DNA of 47,731 nucleotides from Sphaerimonospora mesophila NBRC 14179 = JCM 3151 (GCA_001552515.1 BCRI01000051.1:1-47731), one strand, 5' to 3'. Counted from the first letter of the stretch, positions 1 through 9,525 are shown. The notes: a model not told the origin generated them from the sequence alone. Translations and numbers: made by a program.

Positions 1-4
1 ACAG

Positions 5-904
5 GTGACTGCGACCACTGAGGCGACGTGGAACGCGGGGATCCCCGGCGGTGCGATCGGGCCTACCGGCCGTCCGCGCCCGGTGTTCCCCGAGCCGACA
101 CCGCCGGAGACGCACGGACCGGCGCGGATCGTCGCGATGGTGAATCAGAAGGGCGGCGTCGGCAAGACGACCACCACGATCAACCTCGGCGCCGCGCTGG
201 CCGAGGTGGGTCAGCGGGTCCTGCTGGTGGACTTCGATCCCCAGGGGGCGCTGTCGGTCGGGCTCGGCATCGACCCCAGGCCGCTTGAGGCGACGATCTA
301 CGATCTCATCATGGAGGAGCCGGACGTCACCGTCGAGGACGTCCTGCTCGACACCAGCGTCGACGGCATGGAACTGCTGCCCAGCAACATCTTCCTGTCC
401 GGCGCGGAGATCAGGCTCGTCAACGAGGTGGCCAGGGAGTACGCCCTGCAGCGGGCGCTGGAGCCCCTGCTGCCGCACTACGACATCTGCCTGATCGACT
501 GCCAGCCGTCGCTCGGCCTGCTCACGGTCAACGCGCTCACCTGCGCGCACAGTGTGATGATCCCGCTGGAGTGCGAGTTCTTCGCGCTGCGCGGCGTCGC
601 GCTGCTCATGGAGTCGATCGGCAAGGTCCAGGAGCGGCTCAACCGGAGTCTGGAGATCGACGGCCTGCTCGCCACGATGTACGACCCCCGGACGCTGCAC
701 GCACGCGAGGTCCTTCAGACGATCATGCAGGGTTTCGGCGACAAGGTCTTCCACACGGTGATCAACCGGACCGTCCGCTTCCCCGACGCCACGCTGGCCG
801 GCGAGCCGATCACGCAGTTCGACCCCGGATCGATGGGGGCGGCCGCCTACCGCGATCTCGCCCGCGAGTTGCTCGCCCGCTGGCCCGCCCAAGCCCGCGC
901 GTGA
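5..904 (+). CDS. parA: ParA-family chromosome partitioning ATPase
   Basis: A ParA/Soj-type P-loop ATPase of 299 residues, about the usual length. A proline-rich N-terminal tail of about 40 residues precedes the deviant Walker A motif KGGVGKTT (around residues 49-56); the DFDPQG and LIDCQPSLG motifs follow as expected for the MinD/ParA family. Such proteins bind DNA non-specifically as ATP dimers and move chromosomal loci. No parB follows. It sits directly before scpA and scpB, the common actinobacterial order, so it is probably the condensin-linked ParA paralogue and not the origin-proximal parAB copy. The start is a GTG five bases from the window edge, so an upstream in-frame start cannot be excluded. 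Confidence 0.93.
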   Translation: MTATTEATWNAGIPGGAIGPTGRPRPVFPEPTPPETHGPARIVAMVNQKGGVGKTTTTINLGAALAEVGQRVLLVDFDPQGALSVGLGIDPRPLEATIYDLIMEEPDVTVEDVLLDTSVDGMELLPSNIFLSGAEIRLVNEVAREYALQRALEPLLPHYDICLIDCQPSLGLLTVNALTCAHSVMIPLECEFFALRGVALLMESIGKVQERLNRSLEIDGLLATMYDPRTLHAREVLQTIMQGFGDKVFHTVINRTVRFPDATLAGEPITQFDPGSMGAAAYRDLARELLARWPAQARA

Positions 905-951
905 TCCCGGGCGCCCATGCGTGATCCCCTGATCCCGGGGAGTGGCGGACA

Positions 952-1806
952 ATGGGAGGCATGACCGAGCAGGTGGCGGATCCGGAGAGCGGGGAGGAGA
1001 CCCCGTCCGGGTTCCGGGTGCACCTGGACGTCTTCGAGGGGCCGTTCGATCTGCTCCTCGGGTTGATCTCCAAGCACAAGCTGGACATCACCGAGGTCTC
1101 CCTGCACAAGGTCACCGACGAGTTCATCGCGTACATCCGCTCCCGCGGACCCGAGTGGGACCTCGACCAGACGAGCCACTTCCTGCTGGTCGCCGCCACC
1201 CTGCTGGACCTGAAGGCGGCCCGTCTGCTGCCCACCGGCGAGGTCGAGGACGAGGAGGACCTCGCCCTGCTGGAGGCCCGCGACCTGCTGTTCGCGCGGC
1301 TCCTGCAATATCGCGCGTACAAGGAGGTCGCGAAGATCTTCAACGGCCGCCTCGCCGAGGAGGCACTGCGCTTCCCCCGCTCGGTGCCGATGGAGAAGCG
1401 GTTCGCCGACCTGCTGCCGGAGCTCGTCCTCGGCATCGGCCCGGAACAACTGGCCAAGATCGCCGCGAGGGCGTTCACGCCGAAGGCGCCGCCGACCGTC
1501 TCGGTCTCCCACATCTATCAACCGCTCGCCAGCGTCCGTGAACAAGCCGCTATCCTTGTCGAGCGGCTGCGGCGGGCCGGACGGGCCACCTTCCGGGCGC
1601 TGACCGCCGACTGCGCGGGCACCTTCGAGATCGTCGCCCGGTTCCTGGCCGTCCTGGAGCTGTTCAGGGAGGCCGCCGTTTCCTTCGATCAGGTCGAGCC
1701 GCTCGGCGAGCTGTACGTCACATGGACGGGCGCGGCGGACGGCGACGTGCTGGTCGGTGACGACTACGACACGTCGCGAAGCGACGGCGACCCCGACGCC
1801 GGCTAG
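952..1806 (+). CDS. scpA: Segregation and condensation protein A (kleisin)
   Basis: ScpA is the kleisin subunit of the bacterial SMC condensin and binds ScpB and the SMC heads. The 284-residue product has the hallmark N-terminal block FEGPFDLLLGLISKHKLDI, then the helical segment LLVAATLLDLKAARLLP, an acidic linker (EVEDEEDLALLEARDLL) and a C-terminal winged-helix region (FLAVLELFREAAVSFDQ). The ATG at 952 has GGGGAG about 9 bases upstream. A second ATG at 961 would have an SD-like GGGAGG almost touching it, so 952 is preferred. The gene ends 10 bases before the scpB start and is probably in one transcript with parA. Confidence 0.95.
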   Translation: MGGMTEQVADPESGEETPSGFRVHLDVFEGPFDLLLGLISKHKLDITEVSLHKVTDEFIAYIRSRGPEWDLDQTSHFLLVAATLLDLKAARLLPTGEVEDEEDLALLEARDLLFARLLQYRAYKEVAKIFNGRLAEEALRFPRSVPMEKRFADLLPELVLGIGPEQLAKIAARAFTPKAPPTVSVSHIYQPLASVREQAAILVERLRRAGRATFRALTADCAGTFEIVARFLAVLELFREAAVSFDQVEPLGELYVTWTGAADGDVLVGDDYDTSRSDGDPDAG

Positions 1807-1816
1807 GGAGAGGACC

Positions 1817-2398
1817 ATGGAAGGCAGTGACGCGGCCGAGGCCGGGATCTCGCAGACCCCTCCGGACCTCAAACCGGCGCTTGAGGCGATCTTGATGGTC
1901 GTGGACGAGCCGGTCGCCGAGGTGACCCTCGCCCAGGTCCTGGAGCGGCCGACGGGGGAGGTCGGCGTCGCCCTGCGCGAGCTGTCCGCGGAATACACCG
2001 CGGCCGGACGGGGTTTCGACCTTCGGGAGGTGGCCGGAGGCTGGCGTTTCTACACCCGGGCGGAGTGCGCACCGCTCGTGGAGCGTTTCGTCAGGGACGG
2101 CCAGACGGCGCGGCTGACACAGGCCGCGTTGGAGACCCTCGCCGTGGTCGCCTACCGGCAGCCGGTCAGCCGGGCCCGGGTGGCGGCGATCCGCGGTGTG
2201 AACAGCGATGGCGTCATCCGGACGCTCACCGCACGAGGCCTGGTCGAGGAGGCCGGAACGGACCCGGAGAGCCAGGCCGTGCTCTACCGGACGACGAGTT
2301 ACTTCCTGGAGAGGCTGGGGTTGCGTAGCCTCGACGAGCTTCCCGAGCTCGCCCCATTCCTCCCAGACGACGTGGAAATCCTTGAGGAGAAGCAGTGA
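1817..2398 (+). CDS. scpB: Segregation and condensation protein B
   Basis: ScpB forms a winged-helix dimer that clamps the ScpA kleisin in the SMC complex. The 193-residue product carries the expected pattern: LKPALEAILMVVDEPV at the start of the first winged helix, GWRFYTR, then the second-domain signature LTQAALETLAVVAYRQPVSR and IRGVNSDGVIRTLTARGLV. The open frame extends upstream to 1757 inside scpA, but the ATG at 1817 is preceded by GGGAGAGG and gives the normal family N-terminus. The stop overlaps the next gene (GTGA), indicating translational coupling. Confidence 0.94.
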   Translation: MEGSDAAEAGISQTPPDLKPALEAILMVVDEPVAEVTLAQVLERPTGEVGVALRELSAEYTAAGRGFDLREVAGGWRFYTRAECAPLVERFVRDGQTARLTQAALETLAVVAYRQPVSRARVAAIRGVNSDGVIRTLTARGLVEEAGTDPESQAVLYRTTSYFLERLGLRSLDELPELAPFLPDDVEILEEKQ

Positions 2399-4194
2399 AC
2401 AGCAGGCGTGGTACCCCGTCCGGTGAGGGACGCGGTCGGAGCCGGAGCACCGGTCAGCGGGGCAGGCCCTTCAGCGGCGGCCGTACGGATCGAGACCGCA
2501 CCGGCCGAGACGGCCGGGACGACCGGACGGGACGGGACAACCGAGGCGTGCGAGACAACGGCTACCGGGACGACCGGGGCGGCTCGCGCGGCGGGTACGG
2601 CAGGCCGTCCGGTGAGGGGGGCCGTTACACGGACCGGGACCGGGAGCGGCCGGGAAACCGCGACCGCTCGTCCGCCTACCGCGACGACCGGGCCCCCGGA
2701 GGCAGATATCGCGACGACCGGGCGCCCGGCGGTAGCCGGGGCTCCGGCGGCAGGCGTCCGGAGCGCGGTCACCGGGACCAGCGCGACCGTGGGGAGGGCC
2801 GCGGCTACGGCGAAGGCCGTACCTATGGCGAGCGTCGCGGCTACGGCGAAGGCCGCACCTACGGCGAAGACCGTGCTCGCGGGGATGACCGCTCCCGCCG
2901 GGACGGGCGACCCTCCCGGGAGGATCGGGCCTATCGGGGCGACCGTTCCTTCCAGGGCGACCGCGCCAACCGGGAGGGCCGCGCAGGCCGTGACGGCCGT
3001 ACCTTCAAGGAGGGGCGCGGCGAGCGTGCGAACCGTGACGGGTCGCGCGAGTACGGCCGGCGTGAGGACCGCCCGCGTGAGTACGGGCAGCGCGAGGATC
3101 GGCGGCGTGAGTACGGCCAGGGCGAGCGTGCGGGCTTCCGCGCCGCCAGGGGCGGCGCCCGGTCCCGCGACGGTGTGCAGACCATCGGCGGCGAGAACGG
3201 GGGACTGCGGGCGCGCTACGGCCGCGACAGGTCCGAGCGCGGCGCGGAGTCCCGGCCCCGGTCGCGAGAGGACCGGTCGCGAGAAGACCGGTCGAGAGAA
3301 GACCGGTCGAGGGAGAACCGATCGGGCGAAGACCGGACGCGGGAGGCCGGCGGCGGGATGCGCCGGGAGGGCGGTGCGGAGAACCCGTTCAAGACCTCCC
3401 GGCAGCCACTGCGCGACCCGGACTTCTACGACGACGACTACGCCGACGAGCGCGACACCACGGAGGTGCCGGACGGCGAGCGGCTGCAGAAGGTCCTCGC
3501 CCAGGCCGGGGTGGCCAGCCGCCGCGCCTGCGAGGAGATGATCGGCGACGGCCGTGTGACGGTCGACGGCCAGGTGGTGCGCCGCTTCGGCGCCCGCGTC
3601 GACCCCGCCAAGCAGGTCATCCACGTCGACGGCAGGCGGGTGCCGACCTCGACCGACCTGGTCTACTACGCGCTCAACAAGCCGATCGGCGTCGTGAGCA
3701 CGATGGACGACCCGGAGGGCCGGCCGTGCCTGCACGACTACGTGCAGGACCTGGCTCCGCGGCTGTTCCACGTCGGGCGGCTCGACACCGAGACCGAGGG
3801 TCTGCTGCTGTTCACCAACGACGGTGAGCTGGCGCATCGGCTGACCCATCCCAGCTATGGCGTGGCCAAGAAGTACTGGGCCAAGGTGCCCGGTCCGGTG
3901 CCGCGTAACCTGCACCGGGTGCTGCGCGAGGGCGTGGCGCTGGAGGACGGTACGGCCAGGGCCGACGAGTTCCGCATCGTGCAGGAGCACGGCCAGCAGG
4001 CGCTGGTCGAGATCGTCCTGCACGAGGGGCGCAAGCACATCGTCAGGCGGATGCTGGAGGCCGTGGGCCACCGGGTGATCGACCTCGCGCGCATCGAGTT
4101 CGGACCGGTCAAACTGGGCCGGCTCAAGCCCGGCACCCTCCGTTCGCTGACCGTGCAGGAGGTTGGCGAGCTTTACGCCGCTGTTGGCATGTAG
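2395..4194 (+). CDS. RluB/RsuA-family rRNA pseudouridine synthase with long Arg/Asp/Gly-rich N-terminal extension
   Basis: The C-terminal 240 residues form a standard RluB/RsuA enzyme: an S4 RNA-binding domain (ERLQKVLAQAGVASRRACEE, from about residue 361) followed by the synthase domain with the catalytic aspartate in GRLDTETEGLLLF (Asp464). The family converts a specific uridine in 23S or 16S rRNA to pseudouridine. Most unusual is a roughly 355-residue N-terminal extension made of Arg, Asp, Gly, Glu and Tyr, including repeats of the type SREDR. It is predicted to be disordered and resembles RGG-type RNA-binding tails. Actinobacterial homologues often have shorter charged tails. The GTG start overlaps the scpB stop. 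The exact target nucleotide cannot be decided here. Confidence 0.9.
   Translation: MNSRRGTPSGEGRGRSRSTGQRGRPFSGGRTDRDRTGRDGRDDRTGRDNRGVRDNGYRDDRGGSRGGYGRPSGEGGRYTDRDRERPGNRDRSSAYRDDRAPGGRYRDDRAPGGSRGSGGRRPERGHRDQRDRGEGRGYGEGRTYGERRGYGEGRTYGEDRARGDDRSRRDGRPSREDRAYRGDRSFQGDRANREGRAGRDGRTFKEGRGERANRDGSREYGRREDRPREYGQREDRRREYGQGERAGFRAARGGARSRDGVQTIGGENGGLRARYGRDRSERGAESRPRSREDRSREDRSREDRSRENRSGEDRTREAGGGMRREGGAENPFKTSRQPLRDPDFYDDDYADERDTTEVPDGERLQKVLAQAGVASRRACEEMIGDGRVTVDGQVVRRFGARVDPAKQVIHVDGRRVPTSTDLVYYALNKPIGVVSTMDDPEGRPCLHDYVQDLAPRLFHVGRLDTETEGLLLFTNDGELAHRLTHPSYGVAKKYWAKVPGPVPRNLHRVLREGVALEDGTARADEFRIVQEHGQQALVEIVLHEGRKHIVRRMLEAVGHRVIDLARIEFGPVKLGRLKPGTLRSLTVQEVGELYAAVGM
3258..3332 (+). 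repeat. 15-bp tandem repeats in the pseudouridine synthase extension
   Basis: Five consecutive 15-bp units, each beginning CCGGTCG or a close variant (CCGATCG in the fifth), start at 3258, 3273, 3288, 3303 and 3318. They encode the SREDR-type pentapeptide repeats. The unit is a multiple of three, so copy-number changes keep the frame. Confidence 0.85.
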
Positions 4195-4210
4195 CCTTGC
4201 CGGGCCCCGG

Positions 4211-4238
4211 TTCGCAAGACGGGACAATATTGGATAAA
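4211..4238 (+). promoter_or_regulatory. Possible sigma-70-type promoter upstream of aroH
   Basis: TTCGCA at 4211-4216 and GATAAA at 4233-4238 are 16 bases apart, within an AT-richer patch in the gap before the chorismate mutase gene. Each hexamer matches the consensus at four of six positions. This is a weak prediction. Confidence 0.35.
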
Positions 4239-4297
4239 GCCCCGTGGACTGGGTGGCGGCTTGGGCCCACGGCGGTGAGCGCGAGAGGGGAACGACG

Positions 4298-4657
4298 ATG
4301 GTGCGGGCGGTTCGTGGAGCCATCCAGGTCGACGCCGACGACCGGGAGTCGATCATCGCAGGCACGACCGAGTTGGTGACCGAGGTCATGACGCGGAACA
4401 ACCTCACCACCGACGACGTCATCAGCGTGATCTTCACGGCGACACCCGATCTCACCGCGGAGTTCCCCGCGCTGGCCGCACGCAAGCTGGGATTCCACGA
4501 GGTCCCGCTGCTGTGCTCCACCGAGATCGACGTGCCGGGGGCGCTGCCGCGCGTGGTCCGCCTGATGGCCCACATCGACACGGACCGGCCGCGTCAGGAG
4601 ATCCAGCACGTATACCTGCGGGGCGCGGTCGCGCTCCGCGTGGACATCGCACAATAG
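4298..4657 (+). CDS. aroH: Chorismate mutase, AroH class
   Basis: A 119-residue protein matching the monofunctional AroH-type chorismate mutase (trimeric pseudo-alpha/beta-barrel), which converts chorismate to prephenate. Recognisable blocks are VRAVRGAIQVDADD at the N-terminus (with the active-site Arg of RGA), ISVIFTATPDLTAEFPA, and LCSTEIDVPGALPRVVRLM followed by HVYLRGAVALR. The ATG at 4298 has GAGAGGGGAA upstream; the longer frame from 4244 adds 18 unlikely residues. The next gene is prephenate dehydrogenase, so two consecutive steps to tyrosine are encoded side by side. Confidence 0.93.
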   Translation: MVRAVRGAIQVDADDRESIIAGTTELVTEVMTRNNLTTDDVISVIFTATPDLTAEFPALAARKLGFHEVPLLCSTEIDVPGALPRVVRLMAHIDTDRPRQEIQHVYLRGAVALRVDIAQ

Positions 4658-4690
4658 CCGCCCGGCGGGACCGGGCACAGGACGAGCAGG

Positions 4691-5818
4691 ATGGATCCCA
4701 TGGAGGGCACCCCCGTCGAGGGGACCGTGGCGGAGAAGGGCGCTGCCTCGATCGGCAGCGTCGTCGTCGTCGGCACGGGACTGATCGGCACCTCGATCGC
4801 GCTCGCGCTGCGTCAGCGCGGCGTCCGGGTCTTCCTCGCCGATCGCGACGCGGGAGCCGTACGGCTGGCGCGGGAGCTCGGCGGGGGAGAGGACTGGCGG
4901 GCCGACCGGACCGTCGATCTGGCGGTCATCGCGGTGCCGCCGCCGTTCGTCGCGCAGTGGCTGCTGGACCTGCAGAAGAACGAGGCCGCCCGGGCCTACA
5001 CCGACGTGGCCAGCGTCAAGGCGCTGCCGATCGCGCAGGCGGCGCAGCTCGGCTGCGACCTGTCCACGTTCGTCGCGGGGCATCCGCTGGCCGGCCGGGA
5101 GCGTTCCGGACCGGCGGCGGCCAGGGCCGACCTGTTCCTCGGCCGCCCCTGGGCGCTGTGCCCGACGCCCGAGGCGACCGGTCCCGCCGTCGCCGCTGTC
5201 CTGGAACTGATCGACCTGTGCGGGGGCAACGCCGTACGGGTGGACGCCGCCGAGCACGACCGGGCGGTGGCGGTGGTCTCGCACGCGCCGCACGTCACGG
5301 CCGCCGCGGTGGCGGCGCGGCTCGCCGAGGCGTCCGACACCGCGCTCGGCCTGTCCGGGCAGGGCGTGCGCGACGTCACCCGGATCGCCGCCGGCGATCC
5401 CGCGCTGTGGACCGGCATACTGTCCGGCAACGCCGTACCGGTCGCGGAGGTGCTGGAGGCCGTCGCCGCCGACCTGGTGGCCGCGGCGCGGTCGTTGCGC
5501 ACGCTGGCCGTCGACGGCGCGGCCGTCGCCGACGTCACGGAACTGCTGGAGCGCGGCGTGCGCGGGACCGGCCGGATCCCCGGCAAGCACGGTGCCCCGG
5601 CGCGCGCGTACGCGGTCGTCCAGGTGCTGGTCGGGGACCGCCCCGGCGAGCTGGCCCGGCTCTTCCGCGCGGCGGGGGAGACGGGGATCAACATCGAGGA
5701 CGTCCGGCTGGAGCACGCGCCCGGGCTGCCGCTCGGCGCGGCGGACCTGTACGTCCAGCCGGAGGCGGCCGAGGCGCTCGCCGAGGGGCTGCGCGAGCGC
5801 GGCTGGCACGTGCCCTGA
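4691..5818 (+). CDS. tyrA: Prephenate dehydrogenase with C-terminal ACT domain
   Basis: Oxidatively decarboxylates prephenate to 4-hydroxyphenylpyruvate for tyrosine synthesis. The 375-residue product has an NAD-binding Rossmann motif (VVVGTGLIGTSIALAL, near residue 30), the active-site segment AGHPLAGRERSG (near residue 131), and a helical dimerisation region. A C-terminal ACT domain (VVQVLVGDRPGELARLFRAA onward, about the last 70 residues) probably mediates tyrosine feedback. The start at 4691 has GACGAGCAGG upstream; an in-frame ATG at 4700 is an alternative. It lies 33 bases after aroH. Confidence 0.93.
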   Translation: MDPMEGTPVEGTVAEKGAASIGSVVVVGTGLIGTSIALALRQRGVRVFLADRDAGAVRLARELGGGEDWRADRTVDLAVIAVPPPFVAQWLLDLQKNEAARAYTDVASVKALPIAQAAQLGCDLSTFVAGHPLAGRERSGPAAARADLFLGRPWALCPTPEATGPAVAAVLELIDLCGGNAVRVDAAEHDRAVAVVSHAPHVTAAAVAARLAEASDTALGLSGQGVRDVTRIAAGDPALWTGILSGNAVPVAEVLEAVAADLVAAARSLRTLAVDGAAVADVTELLERGVRGTGRIPGKHGAPARAYAVVQVLVGDRPGELARLFRAAGETGINIEDVRLEHAPGLPLGAADLYVQPEAAEALAEGLRERGWHVP

Positions 5819-6011
5819 CGGGGCGGGGGGAGCCCGCCCCGGCGGGTCACGCGGATGGCGTCGATGGCGCGATGGCGCCGGGAGTCCCGGTACGCTCGGG
5901 GGTCGGGTAAAGCCGCGGCACGGCCTGCCGACAAGCCCGTCGGGCCGTGAGTTTCGGGCCGTGGATCGCCTGGCACGAGGTGCCGGGCAGGGCTGGAGAA
6001 GAGGAGCGAGC

Positions 6012-6671
6012 GTGTCGGGTCTGGTCGTCGCGATGGACGGGCCGTCCGGCTCGGGGAAGTCGAGCGCGTCGCGTGGGGTCGCCCGCGCCCTGGGGCTGCG
6101 CTACCTGGACACGGGGGCCATGTATCGGGCGGTCACCTGGTGGATGCTCGAACACGGGGTGGATCTCGCGGATCCGGCCGCCGTCGCGGCCCGGTGCCAC
6201 GAACCCGTGCTGGAGATCGGCACGGACCCGGACGCCCCCGGCATCGGCGTGGACGGGACCGACGTCAGCGGGCCGATCAGGACCCAGGAGGTCACCCGGG
6301 CCGTCTCGGCCGTGAGCGCGGTGCCCGAGGTGCGCAGGCGGCTGGTGGACCTGCAGCGGCAGATCATCGGGACCGGCGACATCGTGGTCGAGGGCCGCGA
6401 CATCGGCACGGTCGTGGCCCCGGACGCCCCGCTCAAGATCTATCTCACCGCGAGCGCCGACGCCCGCGCACGCCGCCGTACGGCGGAGCTGACCGGGACC
6501 TCCACGGAGGAGCAGCGGGCCGAGATGGCCCGGCGGGACGCGCTCGACTCCACACGCAAGGCCGACCCCCTGGCGATGGCGGCCGATGCGGTGGAACTGG
6601 ACACCACCCCGCTCGACCTCGACGAGGTGATCGCAGAGGTACTGCGGCTCGTCAAGGAGCGGACCACCTGA
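6012..6671 (+). CDS. cmk: Cytidylate kinase
   Basis: Phosphorylates CMP and dCMP using ATP. The 219-residue product starts at a GTG with GGAGAAGAGGAG upstream and begins [17 protein letters not shown], a P-loop typical of CMP kinases. [39 protein letters not shown] (CMP binding) and the lid region around [14 protein letters not shown] follow. The frame is open upstream to 5592 inside tyrA, but that part is a shadow. The cmk-der pair is conserved in actinobacteria. The 193-bp gap before it holds no convincing extra gene. Confidence 0.95.
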   Translation: MSGLVVAMDGPSGSGKSSASRGVARALGLRYLDTGAMYRAVTWWMLEHGVDLADPAAVAARCHEPVLEIGTDPDAPGIGVDGTDVSGPIRTQEVTRAVSAVSAVPEVRRRLVDLQRQIIGTGDIVVEGRDIGTVVAPDAPLKIYLTASADARARRRTAELTGTSTEEQRAEMARRDALDSTRKADPLAMAADAVELDTTPLDLDEVIAEVLRLVKERTT

Positions 6672-6732
6672 GCCCCGTCAGCGCAGGGGGCACATTGAGC
6701 CTGATCCCGGTGGATCGGGGAGGAAGCGGCCG

Positions 6733-8166
6733 ATGAGGCAGGAAATGGACGTGACGGGGGAGTACGACTACGACGAGGACGGCTGGACCGAGGCCGGACT
6801 CGCCGCCTCCGTGGGCGAGGACCCGCGGGAGGCCGACACCGGCCCCCTGCCGGTCGTCGCCGTGGTCGGCCGCCCCAACGTGGGCAAGTCGACGCTGGTC
6901 AACCGCATCATCGGCCGGCGTGAGGCGGTCGTGGAGGACGTGCCCGGCGTGACCCGGGACCGGGTGACGTACGAGGCGACCTGGCGCGGCCGCCGGTTCA
7001 CGCTGGTCGACACCGGCGGCTGGGACCCCGACGCCACCGGCATGGCGCTGCGGATCGCCGAGCAGGCCCAGATCGCGGCCGAGCTGGCCGATGTGATCTT
7101 GTTCGTGGTGGACGCGAGCGTCGGCGTGACCGACTCCGACGAGGCCGTCGGCGGGGTGCTGCGCCGCTCGGGCAAGCCCGTCGTGCTGGCCGCCAACAAG
7201 GTCGACAACCAGCAGCTGGAGCTCGAGGCGGCCGGGCTGTGGTCGCTGGGCCTCGGCGAGCCGCATCCGGTCTCCGCGCTGCACGGCCGGGCCAGCGGCG
7301 ACCTGCTCGACATCGTGCTCGACGTGCTGCCGGAGGCGCCGCCGCAGACGTTCGGCGAGCGACGCGGCCCGCGCCGGATCGCGCTGCTGGGCAAGCCCAA
7401 CGTGGGCAAGTCGTCGCTGCTGAACCGGCTGGCCGGCGAGGAACGGGTGCTGGTCGACCCCGTGGCGGGCACCACCCGCGATCCGGTGGACGAGCTGATC
7501 GAGCTGAACGGCGAGACCTACCGCTTCGTGGACACCGCCGGCATCCGCCGCCGCGACCGGGAGCTGAAGGGCGCCGACTTCTACGCGGCGATGCGGACCC
7601 GGGCCGCGCTGGAGCGGTCGGAGGTCGCGGTCGTGCTGATCGACGCCTCCCAGGTGCTGACCGAGCAGGATCTGCGGATCATCGGCATGGTCATCGAGTC
7701 GGGCCGGGCCATGGTGGTCGCGTTCAACAAGTGGGACCTGGTCGACGAGGACCGGCGCTACTACCTGGAGAAGGAGATCGACCGACAGCTCGTCCGGGTG
7801 CCCTGGGCGCTGCGGGTCAACATCTCCGCCAAGACCGGCCGGCACGTTCAGCGGCTCGCCCCGGCGATCGAACAGGCCCTGGAGTCGTGGGGGACGCGGG
7901 TGCCGACGGCCCGGCTCAACCAGTTCGTCACCGAGCTGGTGCAGGCCACGCCGCCGCCGGCGCGCGGGGGCAGGCAGGCCAAGATCCTGTTCGCCACGCA
8001 GGCGACGACCGAGCCGCCGAGGTTCGTGCTGTTCACCTCGGCGTTCCTGGAGGAGACCTACCGCCGGTTCATCGAGCGCCGCATCCGTGAGGAGTTCGGC
8101 TTCGCCGGCTCCCCGATCGAGATCACGATGAAGATCAGGGAGAAGCGGCAGAAGAATCACGGGTGA
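6733..8166 (+). CDS. der: Ribosome assembly GTPase Der (EngA)
   Basis: Der has two tandem GTPase domains and a C-terminal KH-like domain and is needed for 50S subunit maturation. The 477-residue product shows GRPNVGKST (G1 of domain 1), DTGGW (G3), NKVD (G4), then a second set: [14 protein letters not shown] and NKWDLVDED. The C-terminal KH-like part ends with [20 protein letters not shown] 45-residue acidic N-terminal leader (EYDYDEDGW) is typical for actinobacterial Der. The ATG at 6733 follows GGAGGAAG. Confidence 0.96.
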   Translation: MRQEMDVTGEYDYDEDGWTEAGLAASVGEDPREADTGPLPVVAVVGRPNVGKSTLVNRIIGRREAVVEDVPGVTRDRVTYEATWRGRRFTLVDTGGWDPDATGMALRIAEQAQIAAELADVILFVVDASVGVTDSDEAVGGVLRRSGKPVVLAANKVDNQQLELEAAGLWSLGLGEPHPVSALHGRASGDLLDIVLDVLPEAPPQTFGERRGPRRIALLGKPNVGKSSLLNRLAGEERVLVDPVAGTTRDPVDELIELNGETYRFVDTAGIRRRDRELKGADFYAAMRTRAALERSEVAVVLIDASQVLTEQDLRIIGMVIESGRAMVVAFNKWDLVDEDRRYYLEKEIDRQLVRVPWALRVNISAKTGRHVQRLAPAIEQALESWGTRVPTARLNQFVTELVQATPPPARGGRQAKILFATQATTEPPRFVLFTSAFLEETYRRFIERRIREEFGFAGSPIEITMKIREKRQKNHG

Positions 8167-8200
8167 CCGCCGTACCGCCGACTCCCGCCCGACCGCCGAA

Positions 8201-8218
8201 GGTAGGGTTCTCCCTACC
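8201..8218. promoter_or_regulatory. Inverted repeat upstream of the two-component system
   Basis: GGTAGGG and CCCTACC form a perfect 7-bp inverted repeat around a TTCT centre, 50 bp before the histidine kinase start. The symmetry and position suggest a binding site for the dimeric NarL-type regulator encoded downstream (autoregulation). The same sequence could fold as a short hairpin after der, but no T-run follows. Confidence 0.5.
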
Positions 8219-8268
8219 ATCGGAACTGCGGACCGCGGGATCGATCATCGACGGTTCCCGGTCATACC

Positions 8269-9525
8269 GTGAAGGCCATGAGACGATTTCTTTCCCGGCT
8301 GACCGGTGACTCCGTATATGTGCTGATCGGGTTTCCCCTCGCGACGATATCGCTCTGCCTGGTCCTGACCGGCGTCGTGGCGGGGGTCGGCCTGTGGATC
8401 GTATGGATCGGGTTGCCGATCCTCGCCCTGACCATGCTCGTCGCCCGGGGGATGGGCGACGTGGAGCGGCTGCGGATCAGCAGGGTGCTCGGCACCGAGC
8501 TGGCCCGCCCCCGCTATCCGCGGCCCCCGGCCGAGGCCGGCCTGCTCCGCCGGCTGTGGACGCCGCTGTCGGGCGGGCAGCCGTGGCTCGACGTGCTGCA
8601 CGCGCTGGCGGTGTTCCCCGTGGCCACCGTGACGTTCGGCGTGGTGATCACCTGGTGGGGGGTGACCCTCTTCGCGCTGACCTATCCGCTCTACGGGTGG
8701 ATCACCTCCAACATCCCCGACAACCACCAGCTTCCCGAACTGCTCGGCCTCGGCACGGGTTACGTCGTCGACAGCGTCTTCTACCTCGCGGTGGGCGTGG
8801 TCGCCGCCGCCACGCTCTACCCGGTCGTACGCGGCTGTGCCGTACTGCAGGCCTCGCTGGGCAAGGTGCTGCTGACCGGCGTCGCCGAGCTGCGCGAGCG
8901 CATCGAGGACCTGACCGAGGGGCGTCAGGCCGCCGCGCACGCCGAGGCGAACGCGCTGCGCAGGCTGGAGCGGGACATCCACGACGGGCCGCAGCAGCGG
9001 CTGGTCCATCTGGCGATGGAGCTGTCGCGGGCGCAGCGCGAGCTGAAGAAGGACGCCATGGCGGCCGAGGCCACGATCGGAAAGGCGATCACCGCGACCC
9101 GGGAGACGCTCGACGAGCTGCGCGCGCTGTCCCGCGGCATCGCGCCGCCCATCCTGGCCGACCGCGGCCTGGCCCCGGCGCTGGCCGCGCTCGCCGGGCG
9201 CTGCACGGTCCCCGTGGAGCTCGACGTGCAGGTCACCGAGCGGTTCCCGGCGCTGATCGAGAACACCGTGTACTTCGTGACGGCGGAGGCGCTGACCAAC
9301 GTGGCCAAGCACAGCAGGGCGACCTCCTGCTCGGTCACGCTGGCGAGGATCGGCGACACGCTGCTGCTGACGATCGGAGACGATGGGGTCGGCGGCGCGC
9401 ACGTCGCCAAGGGGCACGGCCTGGCCGGGCTGGCCGACCGGCTGCGGGCGGTCGAGGGCGAGCTGTCCGTACGGTCGCCGGTCGGCGGGCCGACGACGAT
9501 CATGGCGGAGGTGCCGTGCGGGTAG
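8269..9525 (+). CDS. Two-component sensor histidine kinase, NarL/DesK type
   Basis: A 418-residue membrane histidine kinase. The N-terminal 200 residues contain four hydrophobic segments in the style of the Putative Sensor domain (VLIGFPLATISLCLVLTGVV; WIGLPILALTMLVARGM; two more before residue 190). A HisKA_3 dimerisation domain follows, with the phospho-accepting His238 in RRLERDIHDGPQQRL, then a HATPase with TAEALTNVAKHS (N box) and DDGVGGA. The start is GTG 8269 or ATG 8278. The stop overlaps the response-regulator start by 10 bases, so the two are coupled. The signal is unknown; related kinases often respond to cell-envelope stress or antibiotics. Confidence 0.9.
   Translation: MKAMRRFLSRLTGDSVYVLIGFPLATISLCLVLTGVVAGVGLWIVWIGLPILALTMLVARGMGDVERLRISRVLGTELARPRYPRPPAEAGLLRRLWTPLSGGQPWLDVLHALAVFPVATVTFGVVITWWGVTLFALTYPLYGWITSNIPDNHQLPELLGLGTGYVVDSVFYLAVGVVAAATLYPVVRGCAVLQASLGKVLLTGVAELRERIEDLTEGRQAAAHAEANALRRLERDIHDGPQQRLVHLAMELSRAQRELKKDAMAAEATIGKAITATRETLDELRALSRGIAPPILADRGLAPALAALAGRCTVPVELDVQVTERFPALIENTVYFVTAEALTNVAKHSRATSCSVTLARIGDTLLLTIGDDGVGGAHVAKGHGLAGLADRLRAVEGELSVRSPVGGPTTIMAEVPCG

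Noticed and set aside
5-904. Replication origin/parAB locus near the ParA gene
   Set aside because: No parB, dnaA, rpmH or parS-like cluster is visible; the scpAB context indicates the condensin-linked ParA.
2299-4581. 760-residue open frame on the minus strand
   Set aside because: It is antisense to the pseudouridine synthase and aroH genes, has low-complexity Ala/Val/Pro composition and no domain; a normal by-product of very high GC.
8201-8218. Intrinsic terminator after der
   Set aside because: Stem is only 7 bp and no T-run follows; a regulator site is the better reading, though not proven.
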